Positions 40,844 to 48,874 of a DNA stretch of 64,000 nt are shown here, one piece after another. The DNA is taken from assembly GCF_041807905.1 (NCBI RefSeq), contig NZ_JBGVSA010000012.1, positions 1 through 64,000 on the forward strand. Reading direction: 5' to 3'. How positions within the stretch are numbered: the stretch's first letter is position 1; each line of letters opens with the position of its first letter. The notes under the pieces are model-generated. The model was not told the origin of the DNA, did not search any database, and saw only the letters and a program-made list of their open reading frames with translations. Made by a program: the position numbers and the translations under genes. This DNA comes from JBGVSA01 sp041807905 (GTDB lineage Bacteria > Pseudomonadota > Gammaproteobacteria > Burkholderiales > Rhodocyclaceae).

Positions 40844-41293
40844 ATGAAATTGAAACGCCTCATCCTGGCTGCCGCGATGTGCGGCACCGCAGCTACGGCA
40901 ATGGCCGACGTGGGCGTCTCTGTCACGGTAGGCCAGCCGGGCTTCTATGGCCGCATCGACATTGGCGATGCCTATCCCCAACCTGTATTGATCAACCCGC
41001 AGCCCGTCATCATTCAGCCGGTGCCCGTCGGCGTGGTTCGCCAGCCGGTCTACATGCACGTGCCTCCGGGACATGCCAAAAACTGGAAGAAGTACTGCGG
41101 TCGCTATAACGCCTGTGGCCAGCCGGTCTACTTCGTCCAGGACAACTGGTATCAGCAGCAATACGTGCCGCGCTACCAGGAGCGTCATGGCCCCGGAAAC
41201 GGCAATGGTCATGGCGGCAACGGAAATAACGGCAACGGTCATGGCAACGGAAACAACGGCAACGGCCATGGCAAAGGGCACGGCAAACACTGA
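40844..41293 (+). CDS. secreted protein with Gly/Asn/His-rich tail
   Basis: A 149-residue exported protein: signal 1-21 (cut after AMA), a middle region rich in Pro, Val and Gln with VGQPGFYGRIDIGD and QPVYMHVPPGHAKNWKKYCGRYNACGQPVYFVQD (in part) carrying two Cys, and a tail of about 35 residues made of GNGH, GNNGNGH and GKGH units. The His-rich tail could bind metal ions such as copper, nickel or zinc. Proteins with this middle region are usually annotated hypothetical in Burkholderiales. GAGGAG precedes the ATG; a strong bidirectional terminator follows. Confidence 0.85.
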   Translation: MKLKRLILAAAMCGTAATAMADVGVSVTVGQPGFYGRIDIGDAYPQPVLINPQPVIIQPVPVGVVRQPVYMHVPPGHAKNWKKYCGRYNACGQPVYFVQDNWYQQQYVPRYQERHGPGNGNGHGGNGNNGNGHGNGNNGNGHGKGHGKH

Positions 41294-41336
41294 TTCGATG
41301 GGCCTCGGGCTCTCCATGTGACACTGCGACCTGCTA

Positions 41337-41375
41337 AACAAAAAAACGGCGCCTCTTAGGGGGCGCCGTTTTTTT
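41337..41375. terminator. bidirectional terminator
   Basis: ACGGCGCC (41345-41352) pairs with GGCGCCGT (41361-41368), with an A run before and a T run after. It serves the secreted protein gene and cysK. Confidence 0.92.
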
Positions 41376-41399
41376 TGGGTTCTTCGAAGAATTCCGGGG

Positions 41400-42332
41400 C
41401 TATACAGCCAGGTTTTCGTACAGCGCCGTCGACAAATAACGCTCGCCAAATGACGGGATGATCACCACGGTCGTCTTGCCGCGATTCTCTGGCCGCTTGG
41501 CGACCTGCAGAGCTGCCCATACGGCGGCTCCGGACGAGATGCCGACCAGCAGCCCCTCTTCGGTCGCCATGCGGCGCGCCATGTCGAATGTATCCGCGTT
41601 GCCGACCTTGATGACTCCGTCATAGGCGTGCGTATTGAGGACTGCCGGTACGAAGCCGGCACCAATGCCCTGGATCGGATGCGGCCCGCGCGCACCGCCC
41701 GACAGCACCGGGCTGGCCTCCGGCTCGACGGCGAAAATCTGTACGTCCGGTTTGCGCGCCTTGAGCACTTCGCCTACACCGGTGATCGTGCCGCCCGTGC
41801 CGACGCCGGCCACGAACAGATCGACCTGGCCGTCCGTATCGCGCCAGATCTCCTCTGCCGTGGTGTCGCGGTGGATCGCCGGATTGGCCGGGTTCTCGAA
41901 CTGCTGCGGGATGAAATAGCGCGGATCGCCGGCAGCCATCTCGGCAGCACGCTTGACCGCGCCCGGCATGCCTTCCGGCCCCGGCGTGAGGATCAGGTCG
42001 GCACCATAAGCCTTGAGCAGCAGGCGGCGCTCGCGGCTCATCGTCTCGGGCATCACGAAGGCGCACTTGTAGCCACGCGCGGCACAGACCATCGCCAGAC
42101 CGATGCCGGTGTTGCCGGAGGTCGGTTCGAGAATGATAGTATCTGGCCCGATCTTGCCGGCCTTCTCGGCGGCTTCGATCATGGCGATGGCGATGCGGTC
42201 CTTCACGCTGTGCGCCGGGTTGAAGAACTCCAGTTTGGCCAGCACGGTTCCCTCGATGCCGGCAGTGACGCGATTGAGCTTGACCAGCGGCGTATTGCCG
42301 ATCAGTTCGGTAACGTTGTTGGCGATGCGCAT
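41400..42332 (-). CDS. cysK: cysteine synthase (O-acetylserine sulfhydrylase) A
   Basis: A 310-residue PLP enzyme. PLP Lys K44 is in NPAHSVKDRIA; the substrate loop is EPTSGNTGIGLAM, and GVGTGGTITGVGEVL holds the phosphate. It makes cysteine from O-acetylserine and sulfide. AAGGAG lies before the ATG at 42332. The gene stands 9 kb from the sulfate importer operon, and the two share a pathway. Confidence 0.97.
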   Translation of the reverse strand: MRIANNVTELIGNTPLVKLNRVTAGIEGTVLAKLEFFNPAHSVKDRIAIAMIEAAEKAGKIGPDTIILEPTSGNTGIGLAMVCAARGYKCAFVMPETMSRERRLLLKAYGADLILTPGPEGMPGAVKRAAEMAAGDPRYFIPQQFENPANPAIHRDTTAEEIWRDTDGQVDLFVAGVGTGGTITGVGEVLKARKPDVQIFAVEPEASPVLSGGARGPHPIQGIGAGFVPAVLNTHAYDGVIKVGNADTFDMARRMATEEGLLVGISSGAAVWAALQVAKRPENRGKTTVVIIPSFGERYLSTALYENLAV

Positions 42333-42390
42333 GGATGTTCTCCTTGTCGATTCAGATGGGGGACGTATCGTTTGCCTTCTTGCCAGCGGC

Positions 42391-43203
42391 TCAGGCCCTG
42401 TGCAGCAGGAGTTCGAGCACGAAGCGGGTGCCCGCATAGGCCAGCAGCAGGCATATGAAGCCCGCCAGCGTCCAGCGCTGGGCCGTGCGCCCACGCCAGC
42501 CGCGTACGCGCCGGCCGATCAGCAGGGCGCCGAACACCAGCCACGAGGCAATCGTGAATACGGTCTTGTGACTGAGCGTCAGCGGCTTGCCGAAAACCTG
42601 CTCCGAGAAAAACACGCCCGACACGACCGTCAGCGTCAGCAACACGAATGCCACGCCGATCAGGCGGAAGAGCAGATTTTCGAGCGTCAGCAGCGGTGGC
42701 AGACCGGCGAGTCCGCGTCCCAACTGGGCGTGGTGCAACTGGCGCTCGGCCAGCGCCATCATCAGCGCATGCAGCGCGGCCAGCGTAAACAGACCATAGG
42801 CCAGCATCGCCACCACGAAGTGGGCGCGGAAGGTCCATGACTCGAGGATGTCAGTGTAATGATGGCCCGGCATCACGGCGGGCAGGAAGGCACACAGCGC
42901 CGCGACGGGCATCACCAGCGCCAGCAGCCCTTCGAGCCGGGCGTAGAAACTTTCGACGAAATACACCAATACCGTCACCCACATGGTCAGCGACAAGGCG
43001 GCGGCAAAGCCGAAGGTCAGGCCTCCGGCGCCGAACAGGGTCTCGTAGAGAATGCCGCCATGGATCGCCAGCGCAGCGCAAAGCAGCACGCGGGCCCATG
43101 GGCGTACGTGCCCGCTCTCCTCGGACGGGGCAACCCGGCGGTAGGCAAGGCCCACACCGGCGTAAATCGCGGCGGGGACCAGATGCAGTAAAATGTTCAG
43201 CAT
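42391..43203 (-). CDS. cytochrome c assembly protein / YpjD-type inner membrane protein
   Basis: A 270-residue membrane protein with about eight helices. The core ends in a conserved tryptophan-and-His region: TDILESWTFRAHFVVAMLAYGLF, then LPPLLTLENLLFRLIGVAFVLLTLTVVSGVFFSE and SHKTVFTIASWLVFGALL, shown in part. This is the CcsA/CcmC-like module that handles heme in c-type cytochrome maturation. The same gene faces ffh in E. coli (ypjD). No ribosome-binding site stands out at 43203. Confidence 0.88.
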   Translation of the reverse strand: MLNILLHLVPAAIYAGVGLAYRRVAPSEESGHVRPWARVLLCAALAIHGGILYETLFGAGGLTFGFAAALSLTMWVTVLVYFVESFYARLEGLLALVMPVAALCAFLPAVMPGHHYTDILESWTFRAHFVVAMLAYGLFTLAALHALMMALAERQLHHAQLGRGLAGLPPLLTLENLLFRLIGVAFVLLTLTVVSGVFFSEQVFGKPLTLSHKTVFTIASWLVFGALLIGRRVRGWRGRTAQRWTLAGFICLLLAYAGTRFVLELLLHRA

Positions 43204-43368
43204 TTGCTAAGTGTACAGCGCTAAACGGTTCAGCATTTTTCGCAACCCGTGACTGTACAACGCCCGCGGTCCCTCCGTCTCAGCCCGTTCGCAGGCATGG
43301 GGCGATTTTCGCGGCCAACTCCTGCAACCCGCTTCGCGCCCTGGCGCGTCGCCTCGACACCGATACCC

Positions 43369-44733
43369 ATGCTCGACAACCTGACCAACCGCCTCGCCAA
43401 AGTCGTCAAGACGCTCCGCGGCCAGGCCCGCCTGACCGAAGAGAACATCACCGAGATGATGCGCGAAGTGCGCATGGCGCTGCTCGAGGCCGACGTCGCG
43501 CTGCCGGTGGTGAAAGAGTTCATCAACAGCGTCAAGGAAAAAGCCGTCGGCCAGGAAGTGATCGGCTCGCTCTCGCCGGGGCAGGCGCTCGTCGGCGTGG
43601 TGCATGACGAGCTGGCCCGCATCATGGGCGGCACGCAGGCCGGGCTGTCGTTCAACACGCAGCCGCCGGCGATCATCCTGATGGCGGGCCTGCAGGGCGC
43701 GGGCAAGACCACCACCGTCGGTAAGCTCGCCAAGTTCCTGCGCGAAAAGCAAAAGAAAAAAGTGCTGACGGTCTCGTGCGACGTGTATCGCCCCGCGGCC
43801 ATTACGCAGTTGCAGACCGTCACGCAACAGGCGGGTGCAGAGTTCTTCCCGTCCACGACCGACCAGAAGCCGGTCGACATCGCCAACGCGGCGGTGGACT
43901 ACGCCAAGCGCCATTACTTCGACGTGCTGCTGGTCGACACGGCCGGCCGCCTGACCATCGACGAGCAGATGATGGACGAGATCAAGCGCCTGCACGCGGC
44001 GCTCGACCCCATCGAAACGCTCTTCGTCGTCGACGCCATGCTCGGCCAGGACGCCGTCAACACCGCGCGGGCTTTCAGTGAGGCACTGCCGCTGACCGGC
44101 GTCGTGCTGACCAAGCTCGATGGCGACTCGCGCGGTGGTGCGGCGCTGTCGGTGCGCCATGTAACCGGCAAGCCGATCAAGTTCACCGGTGTGGGCGAAA
44201 AGCTTACCGGGCTGGACGAATTCCACCCCGACCGCATGGCCTCGCGCATCCTCGGGATGGGCGACATCATGGGCCTGGTCGAAGACGCGCGACTGGCGGT
44301 CGACGAAGAAAAGGCGCGCGAGATCACCCAGAAGCTCAAGACGGGCAAGGGTTTCGATCTCGACGACTTCAAGGACCAGATTTCGCAGATGCGCAAAATG
44401 GGCGGCATGTCCGCGCTCATGGACAAGATGCCCGCGCAGATTGCCCAGGCGGCCGCGCAGATGCCGGCCGGCATGGAAGACAAGTCCACGCGGCGCATCG
44501 AAGGCATCATCAACTCGATGACACCCGAAGAGCGCAGGAAGCCTGAACTCATCAAGGCCAGTCGCAAGCGCCGCATTGCCACGGGTGCGGGCGTGTCGGT
44601 GCAAGAGGTCAACCGCCTGCTCAACCAGTTCGAGCAGATGCAGAAGATGATGAAGCAGTTCAGCAAGGGCGGTCTCGGCAAGCTCATGCGCGGCATGAAA
44701 GGCATGAAGGGAATGCTGCCGGGGATGCGCTGA
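43369..44733 (+). CDS. ffh: signal recognition particle protein
   Basis: A 454-residue SRP GTPase. N domain about 1-90, G domain with GLQGAGKTTT, DVYRPAAI, DTAGRL and TKLDGDSRGGAALS, then a Met-rich M domain from about 300 (GGMSALMDKMP, EQMQKMMKQFSKGGLGKLMRGM in part) that binds signal peptides and 4.5S RNA. It directs nascent membrane proteins to FtsY. Start ATG 43369 gives the normal MLDNLTNRL. Confidence 0.98.
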   Translation: MLDNLTNRLAKVVKTLRGQARLTEENITEMMREVRMALLEADVALPVVKEFINSVKEKAVGQEVIGSLSPGQALVGVVHDELARIMGGTQAGLSFNTQPPAIILMAGLQGAGKTTTVGKLAKFLREKQKKKVLTVSCDVYRPAAITQLQTVTQQAGAEFFPSTTDQKPVDIANAAVDYAKRHYFDVLLVDTAGRLTIDEQMMDEIKRLHAALDPIETLFVVDAMLGQDAVNTARAFSEALPLTGVVLTKLDGDSRGGAALSVRHVTGKPIKFTGVGEKLTGLDEFHPDRMASRILGMGDIMGLVEDARLAVDEEKAREITQKLKTGKGFDLDDFKDQISQMRKMGGMSALMDKMPAQIAQAAAQMPAGMEDKSTRRIEGIINSMTPEERRKPELIKASRKRRIATGAGVSVQEVNRLLNQFEQMQKMMKQFSKGGLGKLMRGMKGMKGMLPGMR

Positions 44734-44786
44734 TCGACGGCGTTCCCCAACGCGCCACGTAGCTGGCGCGTGTGGCCGATCCGTAA

Positions 44787-44824
44787 CTCAAAAAAGAGGG
44801 GCGACGCGTTTGCGTCGCCCCTCT
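44787..44824 (-). terminator. terminator of the adenine deaminase gene
   Basis: AGAGGGGCGACGC (44795-44807) pairs perfectly with GCGTCGCCCCTCT (44812-44824). On the minus strand TTTTTTGAG follows. It lies between convergent ffh and the deaminase gene and may also stop ffh transcripts. Confidence 0.85.
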
Positions 44825-44845
44825 TCGCATGCGCCGTCGAAACGC

Positions 44846-45859
44846 CTATGACGCCGCGTGCAACATCGCATCCAGCCTGGCGACCCAGCTTGCCTTTTGC
44901 GCGGGCGATGCGAACGTCGATTCCAGGCTGTTGCGTGCCAGCGAGTACCAGGTGGCGATGTCCCAGTCGAAGGCGGCCTGTACGGCGCGGATGTTGTCGC
45001 CCAGGTAGCCGCCGAAATACGCCGGATCGTCGCAGTTGAGCGTGACGTTGGCACCGGCGGCCAGCAATTGCGGGAGGGTGTGGAGTTCCATCTTGTCGAA
45101 CACGCACAGGCGCACGTTGGACAACGGACACACGGTCAGGGGGATACGTTCGCGCGCCACGCGTTCGAGCACCGCGGCGTCTTCGACCGAGCGCACGCCA
45201 TGGTCAATGCGGTCTGCCTTGAGCAGATCGAGCGCTTCGGTAATGTAGGCGGGCGGGCCTTCTTCGCCTGCGTGCGCGACGACGTACTTGCCCAGTTCAC
45301 GGCAGCGGGCAAAGACACGTTCGAACTTCGACGGCGGATGACCCTTTTCCGACGAGTCCAGACCGAAGCCAACGATGCGGTCAAGGTACGGTTCGGCCTG
45401 CTGGAGTGTGTCGAAGGCGGCTTGTTCCGGCAGATGGCGCAGGAAGCACAGGATCAGCGCCGTACTGATGCCGAAGCGGCGTTCGGCTTCTTGCGCGCCC
45501 GACCACAGACCGTCGATCACGGTCTTGATGTCGATGCCGCGTTCGGTGTGCGTCTGCGGGTCGAAGAAAACTTCCGCGCGGACGATGCCGTCCGCATGCG
45601 CGCGTTGCAGGTACGCGAACATCAGATCGTGAAAGTCGCGCTCGGTGATCAGCACCTGCGCGCAGGCGTAGTACAGGTCGAGAAACGACTGCAGGTCTTC
45701 AAAGTCGTACGCGGCACGCAGTTCGGCGGCGTTGGCGTAGGGCAGGGCGATCCCGTTGCGCTGGGCCAGCTCAAAGGCCAGTTCGGGTTCGAGACTGCCC
45801 TCGATGTGCATGTGAAGCTCGGCCTTGGGGCAGGCGAGTGCGAAGGAGAGTGCGTCCAT
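44846..45859 (-). CDS. adenine deaminase (adenosine deaminase-like, ADE type)
   Basis: A 337-residue amidohydrolase. Metal and catalytic motifs: KAELHMHIEGSLEPEL (HxH), AHAGEEGPPAYI (His and Glu), RIDHGVRSVED, and LNCDDPAYFGG (Asp pair). The GLDSSEKGHPPSKF segment is typical of the bacterial adenine deaminase branch rather than true adenosine deaminase. It converts adenine to hypoxanthine for purine salvage. The BMP-type binding-protein gene lies just upstream on the same strand, suggesting linked purine uptake. Start 45859 was chosen over 45955. Confidence 0.9.
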   Translation of the reverse strand: MDALSFALACPKAELHMHIEGSLEPELAFELAQRNGIALPYANAAELRAAYDFEDLQSFLDLYYACAQVLITERDFHDLMFAYLQRAHADGIVRAEVFFDPQTHTERGIDIKTVIDGLWSGAQEAERRFGISTALILCFLRHLPEQAAFDTLQQAEPYLDRIVGFGLDSSEKGHPPSKFERVFARCRELGKYVVAHAGEEGPPAYITEALDLLKADRIDHGVRSVEDAAVLERVARERIPLTVCPLSNVRLCVFDKMELHTLPQLLAAGANVTLNCDDPAYFGGYLGDNIRAVQAAFDWDIATWYSLARNSLESTFASPAQKASWVARLDAMLHAAS

Positions 45860-45908
45860 GGGGTCGCTCGTCAGGGGCGGAACAAGGGAAGCGGCAATGA
45901 TGAAACGA

Positions 45909-45940
45909 CGAGGCCGGCAGCGCAACGCTTGCCGGCCTCG
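45909..45940 (-). terminator. hairpin between BMP gene and deaminase gene
   Basis: CGAGGCCGGCA (45909-45919) pairs perfectly with TGCCGGCCTCG (45930-45940). On the minus strand TCGTTTCATC follows. It may cut transcription between the two genes. Confidence 0.6.
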
Positions 45941-45976
45941 AATATGGCGCCGCAATGTGCTGGCGCAGTGGGTCGC

Positions 45977-47062
45977 TTACTTGGGAATGCTGCCTTCCAC
46001 GCCGGCCACGTAGAAGTTGAACTTCTTCAGGTCGGCGTCGGCCATGGTCTTGCCAGCGGGCAGGAATTCCTTGCCCGCCTGATCCTTGAGCGGGCCTGCG
46101 AACGGATGCAGCTTGCCGGCCTTGATGGCGTCGCGGCGCTCTTCGGCGAGCTTCTTCACGTCAGCCGGCACCGACGGGCCGAAGGCCTCGATGTTGACCG
46201 CACTGTCCTTCACGCCGGCCCAGGTGTCGCCGCTCTTCCACTTGCCGGCGATGACATCCTCGGCAACCTTGTCGTACACCACGCTCCAGTTCAGCACGGA
46301 GGCCGCCAGGTGCGCCTTGCCGCCGAACTTGCTCATGTCCGAATCCCAACCAAAGGCATAGACGCCCTTTTCCTGCGCGGCCTGTACGACGGCCGGCGAA
46401 TCGGTGTTCTGCATCAGTACGTCGGCGCCTTGCGCGATGAGTGCCAGGGCGGCTTCGCGCTCCTTGCCCGGATCGAACCAGGAATTCACCCAGATCACGC
46501 GTGTGGTGGCGTTGGGATTGACGCTGCGTGCGCCGATGGTGAAGGCGTTGATGTTGCGGATCACCTCGGGGATGGGGATTGAGCCCACCACGCCGAGCTT
46601 GCCGTTCTTGGTCATCTTGCCGGCGACCACGCCGAGCATGTACGCGCCTTCATAGGTGCGCACGTCGTAGACGCCCAGGTTCTTGGCGGTCTTGTAGCCC
46701 GTGGCGTGCATGAACACGGTGTTGGGGAAGGCGCGGGCGACCTTTTCCATCTGGTTCATGTAGCCGAACGAGGTGCCGATCACGACCTTGTAGCCCTTCT
46801 GCGCCAGATCGCGAAAAACGCGTTCGGCGTCGGCGGTCTCGGGCACGTTCTCGACGTAGGTCGTGGCGACCTTGCCGGCCATGTCGGACTCGACCTTCTT
46901 GCGCGCGACATCGTGCGAATACGTCCAGCCATGGTCGCCGGTCGGGCCGATGTAGACGAAGCCCATCTTGAGCGGATCGGCCGCCTGGGCCGGCGCGGTG
47001 AGGGCGGTCGTCAGTCCCAGCGCGAGCGCGGCGCCGGCTGCGAAAACTTTGAGTCGAGACAT
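45977..47062 (-). CDS. BMP-family (PnrA-like) ABC transporter substrate-binding protein
   Basis: A 361-residue periplasmic protein with a Sec signal (1-27, cut after AQA; no lipobox Cys). The body has MGFVYIGPTGDHGWTYSHD, VVIGTSFGYMN, GVVGSIPIPEVIRNINAF and NSWFDPGKEREAALALIAQGADVLMQNTDSP, in part, which are the nucleoside-binding motifs of the BMP/Med family. It probably captures purine nucleosides or bases. ATG 47062 was chosen over an adjacent TTG, with AAGGAG upstream. The permease and ATPase genes are not adjacent. Confidence 0.93.
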   Translation of the reverse strand: MSRLKVFAAGAALALGLTTALTAPAQAADPLKMGFVYIGPTGDHGWTYSHDVARKKVESDMAGKVATTYVENVPETADAERVFRDLAQKGYKVVIGTSFGYMNQMEKVARAFPNTVFMHATGYKTAKNLGVYDVRTYEGAYMLGVVAGKMTKNGKLGVVGSIPIPEVIRNINAFTIGARSVNPNATTRVIWVNSWFDPGKEREAALALIAQGADVLMQNTDSPAVVQAAQEKGVYAFGWDSDMSKFGGKAHLAASVLNWSVVYDKVAEDVIAGKWKSGDTWAGVKDSAVNIEAFGPSVPADVKKLAEERRDAIKAGKLHPFAGPLKDQAGKEFLPAGKTMADADLKKFNFYVAGVEGSIPK

Positions 47063-47395
47063 CAAGTGTTCTCCTTAAGGGCAGGTTCGCGCCGGCGGCA
47101 TGCCGGTACACGGTTGGCGAGACTGTATCAACCGCGTCGCATATTACCCATCCTTGCGCCCTTATGACTCATATATCCCGTGCGTGCGGCCCCGGCACGC
47201 ATTTGGCCCGGTCATGCACCAAGCCGGGGCGGCCTGCCCGGCCCGGAATGCCGCTGGCGCGCGGCGAGGCGCGGTATTGCACGAAAGCGAAAATGCTAAG
47301 CGGATTTTCGTGGTTCGGCGTGTCCGGTCTGGTTGGTAGATTGCGGCATCTGCCCGAACGCACGGGCGCTTTGCCCGAAGCGAGACATCAACCCC
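47063..47395. other. 333-base gap between divergent BMP and maturase genes
   Basis: No gene or convincing promoter is seen. There are several GC-rich short repeats around 47190-47270, which could fold, but no clear function. Confidence 0.5.
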
Positions 47396-48754
47396 ATGAC
47401 GCAAGACGAACTGCTCGCGCACGCCGCCCGACTGAACCTGCCGGCCGATGCGCTCAAGGTGTACCTCGACGCGGGGCAGGGCATCCTCGCCGAAGGTGTC
47501 GCGCGGCGCATGTACGCCATGGTCAAGACAGTCGGTTCTGCGTGCAATCTGGACTGCACCTACTGCTACTACCTGAGCAAGGAGCAACTGCTTCACCAGA
47601 AGAGCCGTCGCATGGCCGACGACGTGCTGGCGCGCTACATCGAAAATTACATCGCCAGCCAGGACGGCGACGAGGTCGTGTTCAGTTGGCACGGCGGTGA
47701 GCCGACCCTGCTCGGCGTGGCGTACTTTGAGCGGGTCGTCGAATTGCAGCGCCAGTTCGCGCGCCCTGGTCTGCGTATCGAAAACGACCTGCAGACCAAC
47801 GGCACCCTGCTCGATGACGCCTGGTGCGCTTTCTTCAAGCGCAACAATTTCGAAATCGGTTTGAGCATCGACGGCCCGCGTGACGTGCATGAGGCCTTCC
47901 GCCCGGACAAGCAGGGCGCTTCGACCTTTGACGCGGTGGTGGCGGGCGCCCGACTGCTCAAGCAGCACGGCGTACCGTTCAACACGCTCACCGTCATCAA
48001 CCGGCAGAACGCGCGCCGGCCGATCGATGTGTATCGGTTCCTGCGCGACGAACTGGGTTCGACGCGCATGCAGTTCATCCCGTGCGTGCAGCCGCGAGAC
48101 TTCAAGGACACGGCCACGGGCCGCTGGTCGCAGTCCACGTTGCCGCTGGCCGGCAGCCCGCGCGCACGTCCCGATCACCCGATGTCGGTGGTCACCGAAT
48201 GGTCGGTCGATCCCGAAGACTGGGGGTATTTTCTCTCGCGCGTGTTCGATGAATGGTCGTCGCGCGACCAGCAGCGCGTGCAGGTCAATCTGTTCCAGAC
48301 GGCCATTGCGCAGACGCTCGGGCAGCCGTCGATGTTGTGTACCAGCAGCCCCGTGTGCGGCAAGAATGTTGCCGTGGAACACGACGGGACGGTCTACGCG
48401 TGCGACCACTACGTCTACCCGGAACACGAACTGGGCAACATCCGCGACAAGTCGATGGCCGAGATGGTGTTCTCGCTACAGCAACTCGAATTCGGACTGG
48501 ACAAGAAGAACTCGCTGCCAAGCGAATGCAAGAGTTGCCGTCACCTCAACCTGTGTTGGGGTGAATGCCCGCGCACCCGTCTGCTGCGCACGCGAGAGGG
48601 TGAAGGCAACCTCAGCTATCTGTGCGCGGGCTGGAAGCGTTTCTACGATCACGCCACGCCCACTATCCGCCAGATCGCCAAGCAACACCTGGCGCGCCGC
48701 GCGCAGCCGGTGCACTTTGCGCCGCTTGCGGCGCGTACGACACAGCACGCGTGA
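47396..48754 (+). CDS. anaerobic sulfatase-maturating enzyme (radical SAM/SPASM)
   Basis: A 452-residue radical SAM enzyme. The [4Fe-4S] motif CNLDCTYCYY carries C50, C54 and C57; the adjacent HGGEPTLLG and LSIDGPRDVHEAFRPDKQG segments are conserved in anSMEs. The SPASM region has VCGKNVAVEHDGTVYACDHYVYPE and CKSCRHLNLCWGECPR, in part. It oxidises a Cys or Ser to formylglycine in a sulfatase, without needing oxygen. The sulfatase gene follows at 48875, its probable substrate. Confidence 0.95.
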   Translation: MTQDELLAHAARLNLPADALKVYLDAGQGILAEGVARRMYAMVKTVGSACNLDCTYCYYLSKEQLLHQKSRRMADDVLARYIENYIASQDGDEVVFSWHGGEPTLLGVAYFERVVELQRQFARPGLRIENDLQTNGTLLDDAWCAFFKRNNFEIGLSIDGPRDVHEAFRPDKQGASTFDAVVAGARLLKQHGVPFNTLTVINRQNARRPIDVYRFLRDELGSTRMQFIPCVQPRDFKDTATGRWSQSTLPLAGSPRARPDHPMSVVTEWSVDPEDWGYFLSRVFDEWSSRDQQRVQVNLFQTAIAQTLGQPSMLCTSSPVCGKNVAVEHDGTVYACDHYVYPEHELGNIRDKSMAEMVFSLQQLEFGLDKKNSLPSECKSCRHLNLCWGECPRTRLLRTREGEGNLSYLCAGWKRFYDHATPTIRQIAKQHLARRAQPVHFAPLAARTTQHA

Positions 48755-48874
48755 GCGCCCAAATAGCGACCCTGTCCATATATTTATACGTCATATACAG
48801 TGCAGAAACTCTTGGTTGGGAGAGTGAAACCCAAGTCGTAACTTGTGGTCCTTTCCGTGACCAATGAGGGTGTG

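Noticed and set aside
41190..41293. Short repeats in the GGCAACGG region as a CRISPR-like or satellite array
   Set aside because: The repeats follow the codons of the GNGH tail and have no spacers; they are coding repeats.
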